Positions 58,353-64,000 of a stretch of 64,000 nt of DNA are shown here, one piece after another; within the stretch, counting starts at the first letter, position 1, and the number at the start of each line of letters is the position of its first letter. Under the pieces are notes generated by a model. That model was given only the letters and a program-made list of their open reading frames with translations, ran no database searches and had not been told where the DNA came from. The position numbers and the translations under genes are program-made. Origin of the DNA: Aeromonas salmonicida subsp. salmonicida (GTDB taxonomy: Bacteria > Pseudomonadota > Gammaproteobacteria > Enterobacterales > Aeromonadaceae); the NCBI RefSeq assembly GCF_001643305.1, contig NZ_LSGW01000078.1, positions 25,475 through 89,474 on the forward strand, written 5' to 3'.

Positions 58353-59987
58353 ATGAAAAAGCAATTATCCATGCTGGCCATTCTGGTCAGCGCCAGCCTG
58401 CACGCCCAGGCGGCACAAAGCCCCTTTTTCACCATTGTTGACGGGTCTGACAAGGGATTCGCCAGCGCGATCAGTGCCGATGGCAACGGGCTCGTCGGGA
58501 TCAACACCAAAAACAACATGGCCGATCACTTCTCGACCGTACGTTTCGCCGACTTCCTGGTCGATCGTTTCCGTTTTGAGCAGGGCTGCATGCTCTCCAA
58601 CTCGGTTTGCAACGCCTTCTGGAACGACAAGAGCAACTTTGCGTATCAGTGGCGTGTCGACTTTCTGGCCAAAACCGATCAGCGCAGCAATGTGGGTGAC
58701 CTAGTCAGCAACGAAACTGATGGTTTGGTTACCGCTTTGGGTGACGTAGCAGGCACTCGTGTGGGCTACAAGATGGATGGCAAACTGCGCACCGCATTTG
58801 CCATCGTCGAGGAAGGCAACGCCGTCAACCTCAAGGATGGCGCCAGCACCCACAGCCTGAGCGTGCCGACCAGCATCAAGAAACTGGACAACGGCCAGTA
58901 CCTGGTGACCGGTACTGCCGCCACCGGCAAGACCATTGCCGTCAATTCCGAGACCTACAACTGGTGCTTCGCCGGTAACGACGGCCAGTATGGTGACTAC
59001 CGCTACTGCCCGGGCCTCAACACCCAGGCCAGCTTCTGGTTGCTCAACAGCACAGGCACCTTCAACAAGTTGATCCAGGCCAATGAGTATTCCCGTGGCC
59101 GTAACGAAGTGATCCAGACTGCGTCTGCACTCGGGGTTGGCAACGTCAATGGCAGCTTGTTCGGTGTGGGCTACTCCTCTACCGGTGAAATTGGCACCAA
59201 CTACCTGGATGGCCGCAACCTGGCGGCATACTGGACGCTGGATCTGGCCGGTGGCAAGGTCGGTACCACCCAGACCATACCGCTGGCCGAAGGCGAGCCG
59301 GGCAAGGATGACGCCAAGCTGCAACACAGCTGGGCTGTGGCGGTCAACGACAACGGTTATGTGATTGGCAACCAGCTCTATCGCATCAACAAGGGGCAGA
59401 ATCGCCCGGTCGAGATGTTCGTGTTCAACTTGAACACCAAGCAGACGGCGAGTGTGCCGTTGCAAGACAGCCCAATCAGCGGTGCAGGCTCGGAAGCTGC
59501 CGCCATCAACAACCACAACATGGTCGTGGGCTGGCGTGACTCTCGTCACCAGACCCAGCCAGTGGTCAATGGCACCAATCGCATGCAGGAAGGTTTCCTG
59601 CTCAATGCTGCAACCAGCAAAAATTGGTATCTGAACGACCTCATCTGCGGGCTGGATGATGCCGGTGCCAAGCAGTGTGCCCAGAACGGCTACTACTACC
59701 ACATCGCGTATGCCAGCGGCATCAGCACGGATGGTACTGTCGCTGCGACGGCTTTTCGCTATAACAGCGAGAGCGATCTCAACAATCGTACCAATTCCAC
59801 CATCGTTAGCGTGAAGCTGACGCCAGCCGTTGCCGATTACAAGAACAACGAGCCTGCAAGCTATGTGGTTGCGAATGCGCCGGTCAATAACCAGACTGGT
59901 CAGGATGGTGGCAGTGGTGGTGGCAGCCTGTTCTGGTTGACTCTGCTGGCCCTGCCGTTTACCTGGCTGCGCCGTTACCAACGATAA
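58353..59987 (+). CDS. DUF3466-family secreted protein with GlyGly-CTERM tail
   Basis: A 544-aa exported protein. A signal peptide (MKKQLSMLAILVSASLHAQA) is followed by a large repetitive beta-rich region with recurring units like ISADGNGLVGIN, GDVAGTRVGY, NDNGYVIGNQLY, INNHNMVVGWRDSR and ISTDGTVAATAFRY, suggesting a propeller. The C-terminus is a GlyGly-CTERM sorting signal: GGSGGG, one helix (LFWLTLLALPFTWL) and RRYQR. In Vibrio, Shewanella and Aeromonas such tails are cleaved by rhombosortase. The function is unknown. It lies 8 nt after uup, possibly coupled. Confidence 0.85.
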   Translation: MKKQLSMLAILVSASLHAQAAQSPFFTIVDGSDKGFASAISADGNGLVGINTKNNMADHFSTVRFADFLVDRFRFEQGCMLSNSVCNAFWNDKSNFAYQWRVDFLAKTDQRSNVGDLVSNETDGLVTALGDVAGTRVGYKMDGKLRTAFAIVEEGNAVNLKDGASTHSLSVPTSIKKLDNGQYLVTGTAATGKTIAVNSETYNWCFAGNDGQYGDYRYCPGLNTQASFWLLNSTGTFNKLIQANEYSRGRNEVIQTASALGVGNVNGSLFGVGYSSTGEIGTNYLDGRNLAAYWTLDLAGGKVGTTQTIPLAEGEPGKDDAKLQHSWAVAVNDNGYVIGNQLYRINKGQNRPVEMFVFNLNTKQTASVPLQDSPISGAGSEAAAINNHNMVVGWRDSRHQTQPVVNGTNRMQEGFLLNAATSKNWYLNDLICGLDDAGAKQCAQNGYYYHIAYASGISTDGTVAATAFRYNSESDLNNRTNSTIVSVKLTPAVADYKNNEPASYVVANAPVNNQTGQDGGSGGGSLFWLTLLALPFTWLRRYQR

Positions 59988-60092
59988 AATGGGATGTCAC
60001 TAAAAATTAATGTGGTTCAGTGTCTTGTGTCACAATGACCGGATAGCATGACATTTTTTGTTTGACCCTGCCCATCTCGTGGGGTAAAGATG

Positions 60093-60125
60093 AAAGCGAC
60101 CGATGAAAAATTGGTCGCTTTTTTT
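60093..60125 (+). terminator. Terminator-like hairpin in front of rmf
   Basis: A 9-bp stem AAAGCGACC (60093-60101) with GGTCGCTTT (60113-60121), an 11-nt loop and seven T. It ends 9 nt before the rmf ribosome binding site, so it either ends the upstream gene or attenuates rmf. Confidence 0.85.
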
Positions 60126-60149
60126 GTTCCACGAAGAGGGTCGTAGATG

Positions 60150-60326
60150 ATGAAGAGACAAAAACGGGACCGTCTGGAAAGAGCTCGCGCTCGTGGTTAT
60201 CAGGCTGGCGTGGTCGGCAAACAGAAAGAAGCGTGTCCGTACCAATGCCTGGATGCCCGAGGGCATTGGCTTGGTGGTTGGCGAGACGCCATGGAAGGGC
60301 GGGGTTCAGGCCTCTTCATGAAGTAA
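60150..60326 (+). CDS. rmf: Ribosome modulation factor
   Basis: A 58-aa basic protein that converts 70S ribosomes to inactive 100S dimers in stationary phase. MKRQKRDRLERARARGYQAG and the CPYQCLDARGHWLGGWRDAM core match E. coli RMF, with an extra C-terminal GSGLFMK. The start is at the second of two adjacent ATG codons (60147 or 60150), AGAGGG upstream. It sits next to fabA as in E. coli, with a terminator-like hairpin just before it. Confidence 0.94.
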   Translation: MKRQKRDRLERARARGYQAGVVGKQKEACPYQCLDARGHWLGGWRDAMEGRGSGLFMK

Positions 60327-60354
60327 TTGGTACTTCATCACTCATTACAAAAGG

Positions 60355-60377
60355 AAAGGGGCCATTGAGGCCCCTTT
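60355..60377. terminator. Bidirectional terminator between rmf and fabA
   Basis: A 9-bp stem AAAGGGGCC (60355-60363) with GGCCCCTTT (60369-60377) and a 5-nt loop. T-runs are short, better on the minus strand for fabA. Confidence 0.7.
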
Positions 60378-60399
60378 ACGTTACCACTAAATCAGTCGA

Positions 60400-60960
60400 T
60401 CAGAATGCAGTGGTATCTTTGAACAGACCTACTTTCAGATCGCTGGCGCTATAGATGGGACGGCCATCGACTTCCACGACGCCATCGGCGATCCCCATGA
60501 CCAGCTTGCGGTTGATGACACGCTTGAAGGTGATCTTGTAGGTCACTTTCTTGGCGGTCGGCAGGATCTGGCCAGTGAATTTCACTTCACCTACACCCAG
60601 TGCACGGCCTTTACCCGGACCGCCTTTCCAGCCGAGGAAGAAGCCGACCAGTTGCCACATTGCATCCAGACCCAGACAGCCTGGCATAACGGGGTCACCC
60701 GGGAAATGGCAGTCAAAGAACCAGAGGTCCGGCGTTATGTCGAGCTCTGCCAGGATCTCGCCCTTGCCATGCTCACCACCGTTGTCGTTGATCTTGACGA
60801 TGCGATCCATCATCAACATGTTGGGGGCGGGCAGCTGACTGTTACCCTCACCAAATAATTCGCCACGGCTGCAGGCGAGCAGCTCTTCACGGGTAAACGA
60901 GTCTTTGCCTTGTTCACACAGGGAAAGGCGGGGATCAATGGTGGTATTGTCTACGGTCAC
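60400..60960 (-). CDS. fabA: 3-hydroxydecanoyl-ACP dehydratase/isomerase
   Basis: A 186-aa enzyme that dehydrates 3-hydroxydecanoyl-ACP and isomerises it to the cis-3 form, starting unsaturated fatty acid synthesis. The catalytic His and Asp lie in [20 protein letters not shown]. The start is a GTG (60960) with AAGGA 8 nt before it; the N-terminus is about 14 residues longer than in E. coli. A FabR-like palindrome lies 37-60 bp upstream. Confidence 0.97.
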   Translation of the reverse strand: MTVDNTTIDPRLSLCEQGKDSFTREELLACSRGELFGEGNSQLPAPNMLMMDRIVKINDNGGEHGKGEILAELDITPDLWFFDCHFPGDPVMPGCLGLDAMWQLVGFFLGWKGGPGKGRALGVGEVKFTGQILPTAKKVTYKITFKRVINRKLVMGIADGVVEVDGRPIYSASDLKVGLFKDTTAF

Positions 60961-60996
60961 GCTGTTTATCCTTCATATGGGTCAAAGCCGGGCCAA

Positions 60997-61020
60997 TTTA
61001 GCGTACACTTGTGCGCTAAA
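60997..61020. promoter_or_regulatory. FabR-like operator of fabA
   Basis: The core AGCGTACACTTGTGCGCT (61000-61017) is an inverted repeat of AGCGTACA with one mismatch, flanked by TTT/AAA. It resembles the AGCGTACA-type palindrome bound by FabR at E. coli fabA and fabB. The assignment to FabR is from recalled consensus. Confidence 0.7.
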
Positions 61021-61040
61021 CAACTCCGATCTCTTCTTTA

Positions 61041-63017
61041 TTACAGGCTGAACAACCGGCCCAGCAGGCGGCGGATCAAGCCCCCCTTGAACGCGGTGCC
61101 ATTCAGTTCGTCCAGTCGCTGCTGGATCCGGCCAAACAGGGTATCCGGCATGTCCGGCTCACCCGCTACACAGCCAGTCAGCAGCTCGATGGCCTCTTCC
61201 ACATGGTCCACCGGATGAATGTGGAACTGACCTGCTTCGACGGCGGCAATCACCTCGTCGGATAGGTTCAACTGCTGGATGTTGGTGCCCGGCAGAATGA
61301 TACCTTGCTTGCCTGTGATGCCATGGATCTTGCACACCCGGAAGAAGCCTTCAATCTTCTCGTTCACACCACCTACCGCCTGCACATTGCCGAACTGATC
61401 GACCGCGCCGGTGACGGCAAAGTGTTGATAGATGGGCTGGCGGGCGAGGGCAGAGAGGAGGGCGCACAGGCCGGTCAGAGAGGCGCTGTCACCATCGATC
61501 TCATGATAGGACTGCTCGAAAACCAGATTGGCAGAGAGCGGCGAGGGGGTTTCTGCACCAAATTTGTTGGAGAGATAACCATGAATGATCATCATCGCCT
61601 TGGCGTGGATATGGCCAGCCAGCTCAGCTTTTCGTTCGACATCCGCAATGTCGCCATCGCCCAGGTGCACGGTCGCGGTGAGACGTACAGGTTCGCCAAA
61701 ATCATAGGGATGACCCGAGACCTGAATGACGGACAGACCATTGATCTGGCCGATCTCCTCACCATCGGTTTGCAACAGGATCTGGCCGTCAATGACGCCC
61801 TGATCAGACTGTTCAACCAGATAATTCAGGCGGTAGTCCTGCTCTTCAAGGGCCAACCGGATATGCTCATCAGTCACGGTTTCGGCTTCCATTTCGCGAG
61901 CCAGGCTGTCCGCCATGCGCATGATGGCACTGAGCTGTATCTCGGACAGAGAGAGCCACTCCTGATGGTCACACAGGCGACTGGCATGGCGACAGAGGGC
62001 GGCGAGGGCGGCCGGGGTGAAGTCCAGCAGTGTCCAACGCTCGCGTAACCATGCCAGATACTGCAGAAATTCAGGCAGGTCTTCATCAATGTTGACCTCT
62101 GATACCAGATCCGCACGAAGGAAGATGCGCTCGGACATGTCCCTGTCCAGCATCTGGAACTCGGATACCTCGAGGCGGTCACCGACCAGGATCAGCTTGA
62201 GCTTGATGGGGGTCGCTTCCGGGGTAAAGAAGGGAGTCAGGGTCTTGCCTTCCTGATAGGCGTTCCAGTCCAGCTCGCCTTTCTGAATGGCATTCTTGAG
62301 CTTGAACCAGAGGTGAGGCTGATCCAGCAGCTCGTCGAGTTGCAATATCAGATAACCGCCATTGGCCTGACGCAGCAGACCCGGCTCCAGCAGATGCTGG
62401 TTGGCGTAAACAGAGCCTTGTTCGGTCTGATAGTTGATGGAGCCGAACAGGGTATCCCAGTTCAGATCCCGGCCATAAATCACCGGAGCTTCCTGATCTT
62501 CATGGTGGATCAGCAGGTTGATGAGCACAGGGTGCTGGAATTCGAGTCCTTGAGCCACATGGGCCGCCAGATCGGAAAGAAAGTCATCGATCTTGGGATC
62601 GTTGTTCTGCTTGCGCATGATGCGAGTGACCAGACGCTCGGCATCCAGATGGTGGCTCATCAGTTTGAGCAGTTCGCCAACCATTTCGCAAAACTCGATG
62701 CCGGTACCAGGTTGCAGACGTAACCAGATCGGTTTGAACGGGTTGTTCAGGTTTTCCGTATAGCAGAGATCAAACAGGTCACCATCCTTGCCATTGGAGG
62801 CGGCGATCAATGTCTGGCACACACCTTCATAGTCAGCGCCGGGGAAACCATTGAGCAGCATGACCGGGCAATCACCATCAAAACTGGCGAGGCGCTTGAT
62901 GCCGGAAATCACTCTGGGTTGCAAGGCGGCGAAGGGAATGGGTTCTAGCTCGCTAAGTGCAGGGAACTGTTCAATCGCGAAAGCGGGTTTTAGTTGTTCT
63001 GATGTTAATTCAGCCAC
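61041..63017 (-). CDS. Lon-related ATP-dependent protease-like protein (LonH/YcbZ)
   Basis: A 658-aa protein of the group found upstream of fabA. The C-terminal Lon-type protease domain has the Ser-Lys dyad (DGDSASLTG and VNEKIEGFF). The N-terminal ATPase region is degenerate: the Walker A position reads LNGFPGADYEG and lacks GKT/S, so nucleotide binding is doubtful. The AAA-like part includes GGYLILQLDELLDQP. Targets are unknown. It is transcribed toward fabA and ends 20 bp before its FabR-like site. Confidence 0.9.
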   Translation of the reverse strand: MAELTSEQLKPAFAIEQFPALSELEPIPFAALQPRVISGIKRLASFDGDCPVMLLNGFPGADYEGVCQTLIAASNGKDGDLFDLCYTENLNNPFKPIWLRLQPGTGIEFCEMVGELLKLMSHHLDAERLVTRIMRKQNNDPKIDDFLSDLAAHVAQGLEFQHPVLINLLIHHEDQEAPVIYGRDLNWDTLFGSINYQTEQGSVYANQHLLEPGLLRQANGGYLILQLDELLDQPHLWFKLKNAIQKGELDWNAYQEGKTLTPFFTPEATPIKLKLILVGDRLEVSEFQMLDRDMSERIFLRADLVSEVNIDEDLPEFLQYLAWLRERWTLLDFTPAALAALCRHASRLCDHQEWLSLSEIQLSAIMRMADSLAREMEAETVTDEHIRLALEEQDYRLNYLVEQSDQGVIDGQILLQTDGEEIGQINGLSVIQVSGHPYDFGEPVRLTATVHLGDGDIADVERKAELAGHIHAKAMMIIHGYLSNKFGAETPSPLSANLVFEQSYHEIDGDSASLTGLCALLSALARQPIYQHFAVTGAVDQFGNVQAVGGVNEKIEGFFRVCKIHGITGKQGIILPGTNIQQLNLSDEVIAAVEAGQFHIHPVDHVEEAIELLTGCVAGEPDMPDTLFGRIQQRLDELNGTAFKGGLIRRLLGRLFSL

Positions 63018-63442
63018 TTAAGATATCCGGTCGGAGATAGGATCATTTGTTTCCATTATACACAGTTCAATTTACGGGAACAGAAAACAAGATATTAAAT
63101 TTAACATAATATACATTATGCGCAGTCATGCCTGGTAGGTAGCACAAAGGGGCCGAAGGCCCCCTTGGTTCGTTCTGATGCCGATAAGTAGCTTTATCGG
63201 CATAACTTAACGTCTGCGAGCGATTAGCATCATACTCATCGGCTAGCACTACAAGTCTCACATTGAGCCTAACCCAGAGTCACCCTAGAGAAGCTCAGAG
63301 ACCTCAAAGACAGTGAAGGCGACGAGCGGCAATGACCTCAATAGGCTTCATAACCCCCTTCTTTATTGTGTATATTGAGGCTCGCGGGGAACCTGTGTGT
63401 CTGTACAGTTTAGCCGTTCTGGTAACTAAATAGGAGAATTTG
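63018..63442. other. Intergenic region of about 425 bp with hairpins
   Basis: No gene is supported here. An inverted repeat of GGGGCC type (about 63148-63165) and GCCGATAA/TTATCGGC (about 63179-63201) are visible. The A/T-rich 63060-63120 stretch may hold the LonH promoter on the minus strand. A short T-run is absent after both hairpins. Confidence 0.5.
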
Positions 63443-63838
63443 ATGAGTCGTAACAATGATGGTTCAGAAGCGCTAGTAATCAGTGGCGGTATACTCGCCC
63501 TATTCACTTTGGGAATTGTGTCGATATTCGGTGTGCCTTGGAAGGTGGCTATAGAGACCGTGCCAGGCATGTTGATGTGGGTAGTGCTTTTCGGATTTAC
63601 AGTTTTCCTGCAAAAAGAAGACATTTTGGGGAAATTCAGCGATACATGGCCCCTGTTGCTGGGGGGCATGGTATTGGCGCTATCTCCTATTCTCAATCAC
63701 TGGGCCGGTGGTCGTAATGGTGAGCCACTATTTATCGAACCTGCATGGTATGGTAAGTCATATTGGCAGTTTATTATGGGAATATCCATTGCAGCAGCAG
63801 GGTTCGGATTTAAGTGGTGGAGAAGGGATCGCTACTAG
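63443..63838 (+). CDS. Small membrane protein of unknown function
   Basis: A 131-aa protein I do not recognise. Four hydrophobic segments: LVISGGILALFTLGIVSIF, GMLMWVVLFGFTVFL, WPLLLGGMVLALSPIL and FIMGISIAAAGFGF; ends in KWWRRDRY. A GGAG site precedes the ATG at 63443; a TTG at 63440 is less likely. Sequence composition is slightly more A/T-rich than its neighbours, which suggests it could be acquired. The terminator after it and lack of partner genes mark it as a single-gene unit. Confidence 0.65.
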   Translation: MSRNNDGSEALVISGGILALFTLGIVSIFGVPWKVAIETVPGMLMWVVLFGFTVFLQKEDILGKFSDTWPLLLGGMVLALSPILNHWAGGRNGEPLFIEPAWYGKSYWQFIMGISIAAAGFGFKWWRRDRY

Positions 63839-63845
63839 TAAACAG

Positions 63846-63866
63846 AGGGCCATAACGGCCCTTTTT
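63846..63866 (+). terminator. Intrinsic terminator after the membrane protein gene
   Basis: A 6-bp stem AGGGCC (63846-63851) with GGCCCT (63857-63862), a 5-nt loop and a T-run. Confidence 0.8.
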
Positions 63867-63968
63867 GTTATATGCCGCTTGCCCATGGATAGCGTGAACA
63901 TGGTTGTCTGGGGATTTCCCCCGTATTACTGCCCCGTACGTTCGTTAGAGATAACAAGCGATGACATG

Positions 63969-64000
63969 GCCATTGGCCACGCCATTGGCCACGCCATCGG
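63969..64000 (+). repeat. 12-bp tandem repeat at the window edge
   Basis: GCCATTGGCCAC is repeated exactly twice (63969-63980, 63981-63992) and a third copy begins with one change. From the ATG at 63966 the frame reads M-AIGH-AIGH-AIG, so it may be the start of a protein with a tetrapeptide repeat, cut by the window end. Confidence 0.6.

Noticed and set aside
63304..63696. A 130-codon minus-strand ORF opposite the small membrane protein gene
   Set aside because: Ser/Thr/Pro-rich without signal or motif; the plus-strand gene has a ribosome binding site and coherent membrane helices.

Overview
The window is chromosomal DNA of a gammaproteobacterium, most probably an Aeromonas. GC content is high, protein sequences sit between those of enterobacteria and vibrios, and the gene order matches conserved gammaproteobacterial blocks: thrS-infC-rpmI-rplT-pheS-pheT-ihfA, yebR(msrC)-proQ-prc, pyrD-zapC-rlmL-uup-rmf-fabA-lonH, and ttcA-uspE-fnr-ccoSIH-ccoPQON. 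A GlyGly-CTERM protein and a GyrA with an acidic insertion in its C-terminal domain also fit. The genus is an inference, because no database search was possible. No prophage, CRISPR array, insertion sequence, rRNA or tRNA gene was recognised.

Layout. 1-4.0 kb: 3' part of gyrA, a small Trp-rich ORF, a radical SAM gene with a perfect LexA box, and a Sel1-repeat protein. 4.2-11.4 kb: translation genes thrS, infC (AUA start), rpmI, rplT, pheS, pheT and ihfA; the thrS leader carries a hairpin that mimics the tRNA-Thr anticodon arm. 11.4-20.4 kb: signalling genes, namely a frameshifted BvgS/EvgS-like hybrid kinase whose H-box His is Tyr, a response regulator with a degenerate EAL tail, a GNAT acetyltransferase, the sirtuin cobB, and a coupled pair of a periplasmic molybdopterin-fold protein and a GGDEF protein. 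20.4-26.4 kb: ribose operon rbsDACBKR on the minus strand, with rbsA broken by an apparent 14-nt deletion. 26.5-29 kb: a GST, a membrane protein and a DUF2987-type protein. 29-39.5 kb: ttcA, uspE, fnr (with an FNR box at its own promoter) and the cbb3 oxidase genes with their assembly factors.

39.5-53.2 kb: msrC, proQ, prc, pepN, a DUF2835 protein, the large NAD-dependent glutamate dehydrogenase, pyrD and zapC. 53.2-54 kb is a gene-free interval with two related units, each ending in a minus-strand intrinsic terminator; these are candidate paralogous small RNAs. 54-63 kb: rlmL, a glutaredoxin-like gene, uup, a GlyGly-CTERM DUF3466 protein, rmf, fabA (with a FabR-like palindrome) and the LonH-like protease. 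63-64 kb: an orphan small membrane protein and the start of a 12-bp tandem repeat cut by the window edge.

The most unusual content is RNA-level and regulatory: the thrS tRNA mimic, the non-canonical infC start, a nested hairpin that covers the zapC ribosome binding site, terminators placed directly before the ribosome binding sites of pyrD and rmf, and the tandem sRNA-like units. Two loci (the hybrid kinase and rbsA) look recently inactivated unless the sequence contains errors.
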